Below are positions 37,566-52,500 of a DNA stretch of 64,000 bases, one piece after another. Location: the NCBI GenBank assembly GCA_948474755.1, contig CAOLHI010000059.1:248001-312000 (forward strand), read 5' to 3'. The notes beneath the pieces were generated by a model that was given only the letters and a program-made list of their open reading frames with translations, searched no databases and had not been told where the DNA came from. How positions within the stretch are numbered: the first letter of the stretch is position 1; each line of letters begins with the position of its first letter. Made by a program: the position numbers and the translations under genes. The stretch comes from Ctenosaura bakeri. Its lineage: Eukaryota; Chordata; Lepidosauria; Squamata; Iguanidae.

Positions 37566-37945
37566 TTAACTCAGTGTGTCTCTATCATGCAATTTCCACA
37601 TGCTCAATACTGTACTGCTGTTCAGCTAGAAATCACAATATGTTCACATCCTACCAGTTTGGAATACAGTGGTCTTTATTTAAGAAGACACACTGGGAGA
37701 TGAGAGAAAAATTGTGACTTTAGTCTCCCTCTTGTATTGGTATAATATATAATATGGTCATCATATTCTATAACAGAACCACCGCTGCACAAAGAAGAAA
37801 TGTGAATAACCTGTAGCCTTTCATCATCCTTGACATGATGGCCATGGCTATGCTGGCCGAGGTTGATGAGAGGTGCTATCCAACAGCATCCGCAAGGCTG
37901 TATGTTCCCCACTACTACCCAAAAGGAACTTTATTTCCCATATCA

Positions 37946-38060
37946 GAGATGGGAATAATGTGGCCCTCCAGATGTTGTTGTACTGCAACTCTCAGCATTC
38001 CTTCACTGGAATGCTGAGAGTTGTGCTGGCTAGGGCTTCTGGGAGCTGCAGGGCAACACC
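37946..38060. repeat. Imperfect inverted interspersed repeat
   Basis: GGCCCTCCAGATGTTGTTGT, CAACTCTCAGCATTCC and, inverted, GGAATGCTGAGAGTTGTGC. This belongs to the abundant 'actacaactcccatcatcc' repeat type. Related fragments lie near 18085-18195, 39970-40040, 54255-54345 and 54530-54600. Confidence 0.6.
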
Positions 38061-38788
38061 ATTCCCACTCTCAGCTTAACATAAGCATTTTTCACTGCAG
38101 GTTCAGCAAAAGTGAATCTTGTCAAGCATGGAAAGTGATATAATTCCTACCTACCTACATCACAGCATGCTAGTGTATTTTTAATCCATCACAGCACTCA
38201 ACCTTCTCTATCAAACTACATTTTTTAAAACTATTAAAAAGCAATAAACTGACTCCATCCTTCATACCTCTGCTTGTTTCCCTGCTCTTGTTGGCTATGC
38301 ACTTCACCACTGGACAAAACCCAGGCAGTCCTTCCTATAAGTGTATGAGCTGCAGCATCACTCTCCTCACCCTTGGAAATACGTTATATACAAGGGATAA
38401 GATCTCCCGTTATAGGCATTAGATTGAAACTATTACAAATGCAGGAGTAAAGATAAAGCATGTAATCTTAATTGCTTGGAAAGTGTTACAGATTGTACCA
38501 GGCCTACAGATACGAGGAGAAGCTGGTTAAATTATGAACCTGTGAGCCATATGGTGTATTCCACAGGTGCGGGGGGAGACGAATTAAAGGAAAGTAGATG
38601 AGGCAGATGCCACAGTTATGTAAATAATTATTTAAAAAAATAACATTTTGAAGCCTTGGATAATTCTTTTGATAAAATGTATTCTCCTATTCAAGGCAGA
38701 TAATGACTCTGCCATTTTATTTTTACAATATTGAAGTTAGTCACAGTGATTTTATTGTATGCCACCCTTCATTCTTTAGATGGCAGGT

Positions 38789-38795
38789 GGGAGAC

Positions 38796-38833
<38 letters not shown>
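38789..38833. repeat. (GATA)/(GACA)n microsatellite
   Basis: GACAGATAGATAGACAGACA followed by further GACA units, inside an FGFR2 intron. Confidence 0.9.
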
Positions 38834-39684
38834 TAACAAGAATAAAGGCCTGCCATTGATGGTTCCTTGGCTACAACCAGCTGAAAAAGATTGTGGGTAT
38901 GAGGAGTTCCACCTTAGCACAGCACAAACAATGCACTGTTTCAATCATCCACAAATCAGAAGCAAGGCTGGGTAATATCAGGGCCAGCCCAAGGTACTTT
39001 GCTGCCTGAGGTAGAGCAGCAAATGACACCCTTCCCACATACTTAATGAAAGTCAAAGTGTACAGTGCTCAAAGCAAGGCAAGTTGCTTTAGTCCATGAG
39101 GCAGAAAATACCACAAACACCCCTCCGCATCTCTGGTAGTAAACATTGTAACAACCATCCATTAAAAAATGATTATTATTTTTTGCTGCCCTTTCACAAC
39201 ACCAAAAATCTACTTCCTTGCATTGGCAGCCTCAAGTAAAGTATAAGATTGAAGAAAAAAGCTTTCTACTCCATGCCTCAGTACATAGGCCAACCTTACC
39301 CAAGACTGCTTCTAAACTTGTTGGGTAACAACATTCATCACCCTCAGCCAGCATGGTGGGGTTGATGAGAGGAGTCATCCATCATAGCTAAAGAGTACCA
39401 GATCAGGGAAGACTGCCATAAGTCTGTCTTAAAACTGAAGATCACTTTATTGGCACCTGTCTTCAGCAGGTCCATGTGCATAACTAGAATTGCCCTTCCC
39501 TTTGATGTTTCTGAAGCGCTCTCCTTCTATGTAATATTAGATATGTACACTGGGACTGACTATATGTGCAAGCATGTGTACATGCATGTGTATGTGCATA
39601 TATGAGAGACAGAGAAAGAAAGACTGAGAGACAAGGAATGTATACTCTCCAATAAAAATAGCAAGAATATTAGTGCAGTTCTTA

Positions 39685-42367
<2,683 letters not shown>

Positions 42368-42814
42368 TTAAAAACTGGCTTAACACAAAGGTTAACAACA
42401 AGCTACTAGTCCATTTCAACAATTAATTGAGAAAGATTAACTCAAGCTATAAAATCACAAGAATGACATTAAAGCAAATGAACAATTAGTTCTTTGTGAT
42501 ATGAGAAAATAAGTTGGTTCATTGACACAGTTATGATTCTCCACGTCTAAGGAATCAAAATTTAAATGTGTGGATTAAAGGATCAAACACACCATACCAC
42601 CTCCATCTGCCCCAGTGGTATTCTCCGAACACAACACATCTAATCCAGAAAGGACTTTGCTTTGGTATATTTGAAGATAACCAGGGGTAGGAAAATAAAA
42701 ATGTTAGAAGTGATCATGGGAAGGAAAGATGCTTTACCATAATGCTACCTCTCTTCAAACAGCAAGTCTGTATAACAGACCAAGGGCCCATTTACAATGC
42801 AGAATAACAACACT

Positions 42815-43552
42815 GGCCATTTCTTCACTGCACTCTTATAGCATGATTATTCCACTTTCAACATCCTATGGAATCCTGGGCCCTTTTCACATTAAGGCTT
42901 CTCGCGCGAGCGGGGGAGGGCGGCTCGCGCAAGAAGCCTTCTCCGGGAGGCTGCTGCTTCCCCCTTCTTCCTTCCGCAGGCGAAGGAACGAGCGGGGAAG
43001 TGGCACCGGAGGAGGCTTCTCTCGTGAGCCGCCCTCCCCCCGGGCGAAGCAGGAGGCTCTCGCGTCCATCCCCCCTCGCTCGCGCCAAGCAGGAGGCTCT
43101 CATGTCCGTCCCCCCCGCGCGTGCGCGAAGCAGGAGGTGTCGTGTCCATCGCGCTAGCGCCCCGCCCCTTCCTTCCGCAGGGGCGGAGGGAAGGAAGCGC
43201 GACCCAGCCGCCTCCCCGACGCTCCGCACAGGAGGTAAGTGCACGCGGGCGCTAGGAGCGTTGCGCAAGTGCGGGTGATTTTCGCTTTGAGGTGAAAATC
43301 AAAAAACCCGCAATCGCGCCGCTTCAGCCCCGTGAGCCCGGCGGAAGTGGGAGTGCGTCGTGCAGATCGACGCTCCCACTCCCGCAAGGCTCACGGGGCT
43401 GTCGCGCGACAGAAAGCCCGTGCAAAAAGGGCCCTGGTGCCTGCAGTTTAGGGAGGGGCTGGCCAGCCCCTCCCTAAACTGCAAACCCCAGGATTCCATA
43501 GGATGTTGAGAGTGGAATAATCACACTATAAGAGTGTAGTGCGGAAACAGCC
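42815..43552. mobile_element. Palindromic element of the 8914/56615 family, itself interrupted
   Basis: Left arm GGCCATTTCTTCACTGCA, right arm ending GTGCGGAAACAGCC, ACT on both sides (42812-42814, 43553-43555). Without the inner element 42879-43433 it would be a hairpin element of about 180 bp like its relatives. The inner element inserted into the left arm after AATCCTG. Confidence 0.8.
42879..43433. mobile_element. CpG-rich inverted-repeat element nested in a palindrome
   Basis: Termini GGCCCTTTTCAC and, inverted, GGCCCTTTTTGCACGGG, with CTG on both sides (42876-42878, 43434-43436). The interior is very GC/CpG-rich. It has about three tandem units containing GAAGCAGGAGG (about 43045-43145). 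It also has two stem-loops near the right end: GATTTTCGC...GTGAAAATC around 43275-43300, and a long one at about 43329-43397 (CCCCGTGAGCC / GGCTCACGGGG). Open frames here are Arg/Pro/Ser-rich on all frames and are not genes. Confidence 0.78.
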
Positions 43553-45117
43553 ACTATTATTCCACTTTAATTCCATGGTTATCTTCTGGAATCCTGGGTC
43601 TGGCTCTTTATGGAGATCATTCAGAATTTCTCAGCCAGAAAGCTCTAATGCCTCATCAAACTACAAACTCTAGGAATCCCTAGGATGCAGGTATGGCAGT
43701 TAAAGTGACAGAAATAATATGGAAAGAATAAGGATCGGCTTTTGCACTACAAAAATGTGGAGCAGTTCAACATGGTTCAGTGAACTTTTCATTAAAATTG
43801 GCAATATGCACAGGTAAGACGAAACAATGAGGTCAGGTAAGCCCTGTATAAGTAAAGCAAAACATTTTGAACCTTCTAGAAACCACTTGAAAATTTCTTC
43901 CAAAATGCATTCAGGGATGATTTTACCAGCTTCCAATAATGATTTCCATTTTGGTTGCCGGTCTCACAAATGATTTTAAAAAAAACCATGCTGGAATTAG
44001 TTGATGAGGTGGGCTTATCTGCTTTCCACATTCTCTCTGTTTTGTAGTTCACACATTCTCAGAAAGGGTTTCTGGAGGCAGCTTATGTTTACACTGCCTG
44101 TTGTAGGCACGTATATCCAGCCCCAGTAGGACTGGTTACAGTAGAATCCCAATCTTTCCCAGCTCAAGTTAGATTGAACAGTTCACTGCAGATAAACTGC
44201 TGCAACCCAATACCAAAAATATGTTTGTTTGTTTTTTAGGCCTCCTTCATCATGCTCTCAGTGCCAAAACTGCTAAGAAACTACCAGCTAGACTGAGGAT
44301 GAGAGGGAACAGGGACTGCTGGGCAGGTATAAAAAGCAGCTTGTCAGAGGCTTTATTAACTGAGGCATGCCTGTATATGTACTGAATCCCACTGTTTCTG
44401 CCAGAAGCAATGATTTCCTATCCCACCTCCAGCTTCTTGAATATTTTTTTTTCTTAAAAAAACAACTCCCGAAGGATAGAAAATCCCCAGGAGCTAGTTA
44501 ACAGCATAAAGGAGGGTGAAAGCAGGAGAGGAAAGGGAAAAGAATCCTGATTTTAGTGGACTTAGAATTTGAAGTACCCTGCTGGATATGGAAATACATG
44601 AATAGCTCTTTGTCTATGATTATGGCATCCATCACAAAACAGTAGGTTTGTTGTTGTTGTTGTGCTTGCTAATATAAGCAGTTATCTGTGGTAAGGCCAT
44701 ATCATAACTTAAAAATGTGGGTTTTTTTGGACTACAACTCCCAGAATGTGTTCCCCACTCCAAGACATACAATCTAAGTGGGGGCTTTTGTACTTTAACC
44801 AACAGATTGCCAAGTATATCACCAATCTTCTACTGACTTCAAACTGAACTGTGGGTAATATAAGAACTCTCTACAAAACTAAAACCAAATGTTAGCAATT
44901 ACAGAATGGATGCATTCCATGAAATCGTCCATTGATTACAAAAAAGGCAAATTTATATTTATATTCAGATCTAGCTAACAGTCAAAGAATGTGCTACAAG
45001 TTTCATGGAGACCATAAAAAGCAAAGGCTAAACCTTATCCTTAGAAAGCATCATGTAACACGTACTCTCCCAGGCTGTGTAAGCAGATAACCTTCCTTTC
45101 CTAGTAAAAAGGGGTTA

Positions 45118-45408
<291 letters not shown>

Positions 45409-48400
45409 TCAGTTTAAGGATGTGCGGACGTGTTCAACCCATCTGGGTAACTAGATCTTCAGCAGGTCATATCTCCTAGACAACAAAATCTGCACTACTT
45501 CTCTCAGGTACAATGCTAGTGTAACCCAAAATACAAAGTGCTTATATGTGACTGCTTTAAATGCCCTCTTGGCAATTAAAATATGGGAGAACACCAATTT
45601 ATGAAAGTTCCCCTCTGAGAAATAACAGCACATATGTCCTTGTAGGGGTATAATTCTGGGCAAAACACCTTGTGTATCAACCCAACTTAATTCAGCCAAT
45701 ACCGGATGTGTTATACAGGAGAATATCTGGCTCCTCTCACACACATGTACTCTAAAGGAAGAAACTGAAAAAGAAAGACTTGAAGAGAAATTCGGGACCC
45801 TTTGAAGATCCTGGGCCAACAGAACTCAGGAAAATGTTATCAGATGGGATAACAACATACCAGATTTAGTTAGAAGATTTAAGTTGGGTTTTGGAAACAG
45901 ATTTCCTTGCTCAGTCCTTCCAGTGTCAGTCCCTTCAGACCCCTGACGGTGCTACTGAACATGGAGAGAACTTGCTGAATGGGGGAAGCTGTGGTTCATG
46001 TAAATAGTGTATGTGTGTGTCCAAAATTGAAACAGAAGTGCCTTCTATCTACTATTCTTTACTGTCCATTGAAAACAGATTTTAAAGGTAAGCAATTTTC
46101 AAATTAAAGAAGAAGTGAGTTATATAGAATTAAAGAAGAAGTGAGTTTTTCATCAGTGATCTAGTTCACGCATAATGCTAAGCTGCAATTACCGAAAGTA
46201 ATACTCATGCATGCTAATTTCTCCTACCAACAGGGGTAACTAAACATATCAGGAAACATCTACAACATGTTGTAAATCACGGCTGAACTGGAATTCTAGA
46301 CTTCTTCTGCAAACAAGCTGGAATTTGAAACCAAGAATAAACCAGGGTTTCAGATTCAATTTTCTGTAGGAGAATCACCAGCCAGGAATCCCAGTTCAAA
46401 TATAATAATAAACAAACCAGAGCTGGAAAGTTGTTGTTTTTTCCTGGACAATTCCAATATCAGCAGGAACCAAATGTTAACAACTGGGTAGTGTGTGCGT
46501 ACTAGCATTCAACTCATTTCTAGTAAACCAGTATTCACTTCAATTCTGGCTAAAGTCCTATGGTAAAGTTACTCGAATTGTTATCCCTGCTAACCAGCTA
46601 AAGATTAAACAACAGAGATGAGACTTTGGGGTGTCAATCTATCAAAGGGATATTAAGGAATAGTAGTAATATCAGACCAAATCACTATCACAGAGCATCA
46701 GCGAAACTGATTTCTGTAAAGAAACACGTTGGAGAGTCTGGAAATACACATACATCACAAACAATATTATGCATGAATTTTAAAGAAATCGCTCTAGGTT
46801 GTTCGTGGCCCTACAGAGATGAAACAACTTTCACCTTAGAGCAAGAGACTGAAGTTGATGATGCAAATATGTCTGAATTCAGTTCCAAGTCAAGCCTAGG
46901 TCTGTGTAACTCATAGAACAGGAGTGGATAATGCACCCCTGGAGCCATGTGTGCTTTCCTAATTCCTTTCAGTGTCGCCAACTTGGAAAAAAATAAAAAA
47001 ACCTCAGCTAGAAAATGAGAATTATTGCTCCTGAAAGCCTCTAAAGGATTAGAGATTTCCTTTTAAAACAGGAAGGGCTGCAAGGGTCCCCTAAACCTTG
47101 TTTGGTTCCCACTCCTCCCTAAAAATGGAGGTTACACGATTGAAAGTGGACTCCTGAAACTGGACTCCATCTATCTCCAGTTTTAAGGGGGCAGTCTTTA
47201 TGAGCCACAGTGGGTTCTGGTAGCCAAAAAATTGTCCCCAAGCCACTTCTGCTTTGAAAAAGCATTCAGCTCATAATCCATGGCTCACAGTGTTGTGGCT
47301 TCACCCTAAAAATTAAAGTCAACTTGTAACTGACTGTTTTTTACATAGACATTGCATTTGCCGTCTCCTAGCCTAAGAGCAGCTAATTAAACATACCCAC
47401 CCTCCAGTGCAACACTTAGGATTTCAGCACAAATCAGCAACTGCTTCATTTAGTAACATTGGAATGATACTCCAAAAGTTACACTGTACACCTGGAAGAA
47501 GACACATATGCTCAACTGGCCAGTATGTTCAAGCATCTACCATGCAGTCAGAAGGTACAACAATGGGTCCTCAGGCAAATAGTTTTTTACTCTCTTCTCA
47601 GTAAAGAAGTAATCTGTAGTTTGGAGGCTGAACAAACTGCAGTGCTCTACATTTTGAGACTGAGATTCCCATCATCCCTTGCCACCATAATCAGTGGTGG
47701 ATCCTGGGAGTTGCCATTTAATATCGATTTAATTTTATAAATTATTTAGCCTTTTTAAAATAACTCTTGCATTTGTACTATTACTAATGACTTTATGTAT
47801 AGTTTTTAAAGTATATTGTTTTTAAATATGTTGTTATCTGCCTTTGAGTCCTATTATTGGGGAAAAGATGAGATATACACGAATAGAATAATAACAAATA
47901 ATAAACATCAAGAGGGCTGCACTTTGCCCATCCCTTTAGTGGATACTCCACTACAGAAAGATACAATTACAGAAATACACAGCAAAGAAGGGCATGGAGC
48001 ATATGCTTATCTGGTATAGAACTTAAGACAATTACTTGCCAAAAGACAATTTAGTCATTTTAAGGCCTTCTAGGAAAATGAGTATATCCTTAAAAGTACC
48101 CAAGTAACATGTGCCAAATGTTTTAAAAACAGTTCTAAGAACCAAGCTAAATTATCCTGCCACTTAAAACCTATTGATTTTATCTTCTGCCTCTGAAACA
48201 CGGCTCCATTGTATACAGTGATACCCAATAATTATTTTCCACCTCCTTTATCAGCCTGTTTTTTTAAAAAAATTAAAGATTATAATCAAATCCTTCCCCT
48301 AATGATTACTAGAGAAGTCTCCTGAAAAAAACAAAGCTGAACCTCACAGCTCTACTTTTATGCTGCAAAAAAACTCCCTATGCTGCAAATTGAATCAATT

Positions 48401-48862
48401 TTGATCAGGACTCCACATTAAATTGGCTCAATGATCACTAACAGAATAGTTTTTAAATATCATAAGGCCTTTTAACATGTGTTTAACACTTTAAGTTTCA
48501 AATGAACACAGCAATTCAGGGTGGCTACATTTCACAGAAGTATATAAAAAGAACTCTAATATGTCTGAACATTGGATCATAACTCAATGGCAGTCATAGT
48601 GCTTTGCATAGGCAGACAATCCCAGGTTTACTCCCTGGCACCACCTATGAAGGAAGCACACCAGAAAATCTCTCAAGTTACTACCAGCCAGTATTAACAA
48701 CATACTCTCTAACATTTCACAGATTAAAAACTGGGACATATGTGGTCAAGCAACATCAGGGTATGGTTAACATGACAAAAGTTATCAATGAGGAAGAATA
48801 TACAAGCTGGGAGAGGCTGCAGCAGTTTGCTTATGCCTAAGCATAGTGGGAAAGGAAGATTC

Positions 48863-49769
48863 TAGGGATGGACCAGCCGAATCCTCGAATCCTGGGTAAG
48901 GATTCAAGATTCCCGAATCTGAATCCTTGTGCCAAAATAGGCAAACCGAATCTTTCGAATCCGCCAACCAAACAGATTGTTGGAGACCGGGATGCCTGAA
49001 AACCTGGGAGACCGGGATTCCTAAATACCTGGGAGACTGGGACACCTGAAAACCTGGAAGACCAGACATACAAAGGAAGATAGTAAGTAGGTGAGTTTTC
49101 CCCCTTGGAGTAATAATGGCCTTTGCTAACAATTTCACAAATTACATGTGAGCTTGTATTCTAAGATATTTAAATTGAACATTTAATATTTAAGTTCAGT
49201 ACTTGACTGGAAGCTACAGGCTTGAGATTTCAAGGACAGCTGAAACATTCCTTTGCATAGCTCCCTTGCAGAGCACTTTCATACACAATTCTGAGGTTTG
49301 GAGTTTTACAAGGTGTCACAGCCTTCTCTGCTAAAATGTACTGGTGTATCATCAAACTACAAACCCCAGAGTGCCAGAAGGAGCTATGCAAAAAAAAAAA
49401 AGTCAGTTTTGACCTGGATTATCTCTCTACTGTAGTATGTGGCTCTGTTTACACAGGCAGGAAAACGTGGGATTAATTCATATTTTCCTGCCTATGTAGA
49501 AAGAGCCTTCATGTCATTTTCAATCTGGGGAGATCCTCAGGCAAAACTATGACAATTGTCCTGGCCAGATTTCTTCAGAGGGAGGTTTGCCTTTGCCTAG
49601 GCTTTTGCTAAGGCTGAGAGAGTGTGTCTTGGCCAAGATTATCCTTTTCCCCTTGCTTTTTAAACTCTTTTTAAAAAAAGAATTCAAAAGATTCGAGATT
49701 TGTGGATTCCCAGAACCTTCCAGAGATTCGGATCTGGATCCAGAAAATTCTGGATTCATCCCATCCCTA
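48863..49769. mobile_element. hAT-like non-autonomous element with perfect 8-bp duplication
   Basis: Termini are TAGGGATGGACCAGCCGAAT and, on the other side, GGATTCATCCCATCCCTA, inverted with respect to each other. The octamer GAAGATTC flanks both sides (48855-48862 and 49770-49777). The 5' part holds GAATCC-type subterminal repeats and ACCTGGGAGACCGGGA repeats. The interior includes a diverged inverted repeat with CAAACTACAAACCCCAGAG and a SINE fragment (49526-49640). It interrupts an older CATAC...GTATG element. Confidence 0.8.
49526..49640. repeat. SINE fragment inside the 48863-49769 element
   Basis: CCAGATTTCTTCAGAGGGAG, GGTTTGCCTTTGCC and GCTGAGAGAGTGTGTCTTGG are the middle part of the window's SINE family. 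Confidence 0.65.
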
Positions 49770-50029
49770 GAAGATTCCATTCCGTCCTCTCCTCTCTTCC
49801 CTGCTGAATTACTCAAGTGAAAACTACTTTTGCACTTTGAACTCAGTTTTCAGCAACTGAAGGAAGCCAAGAGAGAAAGTGGGAGGAAAAGAGAAAAGTG
49901 GAACATTTTAAAAGGGGTTGAAAAAGTGGGATAACTGAATCAGGACTATCTCTGCCAAATCAAGAAAGTTGAAGGGTATGTGACAATGGTGAGCTAAACG
50001 AACTGAACGCCTGACTTTGTACACAGTTT

Positions 50030-50160
50030 ATTGTTGAGCATAAGGCAAACCTATTCTGGGGTATTATTGGCAAGATTTGTTCAAAGGGCTTGACTTTGCT
50101 TTTCTCTGAGGCTGAGAGTATGACCTTGCAGAACCTGCTGCCAATTCACTATCACGAACA
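50030..50160. repeat. SINE fragment
   Basis: TATTGGCAAGATTTGTTCAA and TTTTCTCTGAGGCTGAGAGT match the middle of the SINE family; both ends are degraded. Confidence 0.6.
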
Positions 50161-51135
50161 AGAATTTTTTAAAAGAACTCCCCTCCCTCAAAACCTCATT
50201 TTTAATAAGCTGAAGTATAGCCTGTTGGTATTCCTCTGAAATACCAAGCGCACTTACTTTTGGAACACACCAACTTCATGTTGAAAAACCAAGATTTCGT
50301 GTTGTTAGCTCTTTGCTTTTTGAGAACATTAATAACTAAATTTCAAAGTGTTCCCTTGCCCTTAACCTTTTTTTTCTCCCTTTACGTCAGCACCTTTCTG
50401 AAAATGTGCTATTGACCTTTTGTGACTTAGAAAGGAAGTCCTGCCTGCTGGTGTAAAGCAAAGCTAGGCTTAAGGACTTCTGTCAGGAGTAATAATAGGC
50501 AGCAAGGCAAACAAGTTGTGAAACACTCTACTGGATTTTCATCCAAAATACTCTGCTTCTGCAAAGTAACAGTGCATTTTCTTTTACTGATGCATACTTT
50601 TTTTTCATTAAAATTGTCATTTGCCTTGTTATTCGCTTTAATCCTCTCCTATTTAACTTCCACTGAGTTCAAAACACACACACACATACACACAAGTAAT
50701 ACTCTGCAATAAACTCTCACCATGGTTGATATCTATTAAACACTATTCAGTTCTGAATGTATGGTTATGTCAGTTTGTTACCACAAAATCAGGAGTGTGG
50801 TTGTAACTAAAAAAAAACCCAGTCACATTATTTACAAATTTAATAAACTTTTTAAACATTACCTTAATAAATTGTGTGTATATTTATTTGATTTATGAAA
50901 AAAAAAACATATCTTCCCCTTTCACTTCCGAAGCTTGCCCATCACTCAAGTTAGCCAGTAGTACTTAAAACCAATAGCAAAAAACAGTAATATTCCCCAA
51001 ACAGCAACAACAATAGAAGAAAAACCACCATATGTGACTGATAACACAGAGATTGGGTTAAATGAAAGGAGTAGAGAGTACAGAAGAGAGATAATCCAGT
51101 CTGGTTGCCTTCCTGTTGTTCTTCTGTCAACAAAT

Positions 51136-51137
<2 letters not shown>

Positions 51138-51175
<38 letters not shown>
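51138..51175. repeat. (GAT)n microsatellite
   Basis: About twelve uninterrupted GAT units in the large FGFR2 intron. Confidence 0.9.
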
Positions 51176-51585
51176 AGATTTTTAGACTTTTAATTCTGGT
51201 TACCTTATGTCCCTTTTCCCCCAGTTTAAAACTGGTTTCGTTTCAGCTGTTTGAATATGATAAGCCTTTCAACAGTATTTCTCCTACTACAACTTGTGTT
51301 TTTATTTTTGTCTGCTATTGAAAATCATCCTGGGACCCACATAGGTCCCAACAGTGTGAAAAAGGTAGGATAAAAATAAAAACTAACTGGACATTTAAAA
51401 AAAGCTCATAAAACAAATTCCTGTTTAAACAATTGCCTTTGTCACAATTGTCTTAGTCCAGCAAAGGGAATGTGTCAGAGGGAGAAGTTATATTTTTGGA
51501 ACCTATAAGCCCCAAAATGGCTGTACTGGTCAGAGATTTTGGGCATTGCACATGTTTCCTGTGCATTCAGTTCTAGGGCTTTGAT

Positions 51586-51660
51586 TGTTTTTGTTGTGTT
51601 CCTTCAAGTCATTTCTAGCTGATTCCTAATCCTACATTGGACATTCCAAGTCATCTTTCC
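51586..51660. repeat. Short SINE tail fragment
   Basis: TGTTTTTGTTGTGTTCCTTC and AAGTCATTTCTAGCTGATTC correspond to the tail-proximal part of the SINE. Confidence 0.55.
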
Positions 51661-52014
51661 TCTTATCCTGCTAAAAAGGCTACCAGTATAACCAGAACAT
51701 CTTTTCAGCAGCTAAGTATAGAGAAAAGTAGAGCTGGCCTCCAAATAGGTAAACTCCCAGTTTAAATCTTACCTGTGCTACAAATGTATAAAGTAGTTAT
51801 ATGCAACCCATTATTTTCTAGACTCAACTCTCCATCTTCAATATACTCTCTAGCTTCACAGAGTTGTTATTTGTCAGTTGTTTTGGACATTAAAATGCAC
51901 TACATAAATGCTGATTCTATGATTGGTAGTAGCACTCATATGAACAGCAGTTTGCAGCTATTCCACACTTCCATTCTGTCTATTCATTTCCTATATCAGA
52001 TACTTTCACTTTTT

Positions 52015-52500
52015 GGCCCTTTCCACACGCGGGCGGGGAAACGGGGAAAACCACACTAAAACGTGGGCTTACCTCGTTCCATCGCCGCGCAGAGCGGAGC
52101 ACTTCGCTGCTCTACACAGAGCAGCATCCCGCAGCGTCCTTGGCGCCCGGCAGTGCCCAAAATGGCGGATTTTGACTGGCGGAGCCTCTCCACCAATCGG
52201 AGAAGCCCACCAGACGGAAATCCCGCCCCCTGCCCGATCTGCAGGGACGCCCTTTTGCACATCTGTAAATCCATACGGGCGCTGCAACAGGGCTGCACGG
52301 GGCTTGACGCCCCATGCCTTTGAAAAACCACATAAAATGTGGTTTTTCAAAAGCACGCGGTGCCGCCACTTGCGGGCGCCCGACCGCGGATTGCGGAGTG
52401 GAATTACTCGAGAGTAATCCACCCCAATTTGTGTAACGGTGTAGACGACCTCCATGGAGGTCGATCTACACCGTTTTTTTAACTCCATGTGGAAAGGGCC
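52015..52500. mobile_element. GC-rich GGCCC-ended inverted-repeat element, TTT duplication
   Basis: Termini GGCCCTTTCCACACGCGG and the inverted CATGTGGAAAGGGCC; TTT flanks both (52012-52014, 52501-52503). The interior aligns with the element at 3329-3784 (CTCTCCACCAAT, GATCTGCAGG, TGTAAATC). Two stem-loops are seen: TTGAAAAACCACAT/ATGTGGTTTTTCAA at 52320-52350, and GTGTAGACGACCTCC/GGAGGTCGATCTACAC at about 52440-52471. No gene. Confidence 0.82.

Larger units (their letters stand above)
42784..43720. repeat. Outer repeat hosting the nested elements
   Basis: GGGCCCATTTACAATGCAG (left, 42784) and, beyond the palindromic element, ATTCCACTTTAATTCCATGG ... CAAACTACAAACTCTAGGAA ... GGCAGTTAAAGTG. 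These fit one interspersed repeat of the type that pairs 'atcctgggatttgtagtttg' with its complement. It was split at ACT by 42815-43552. The right limit is not clear. Confidence 0.5.
48701..49980. mobile_element. CATAC...GTATG element, copy 2, interrupted by an hAT element
   Basis: Left end CATACTCTCTAACATTTCAC; right end GAAGTTGAAGGGTATG-like. Flanking hexamers TAACAA (48695-48700) and TGACAA (49981-49986) differ by one transition. The interior aligns with copy 1 at 3296-4119. It is split by the hAT-like element at 48863-49769; copy 1 preserves the corresponding empty site (CAAGATTCCATC). Confidence 0.65.

Noticed and set aside
42729..43499. Several 60-142 codon frames in the nested elements
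   Set aside because: Arg/Pro/Ser-rich on all frames, arising from CpG-rich tandem units of a non-coding transposon.
49442..49507. 66-bp mini inverted-repeat element (GGCTCTGTTTACAC...AGAGCC)
   Set aside because: Ends look inverted but the flanking triplets do not match and no second copy was found.
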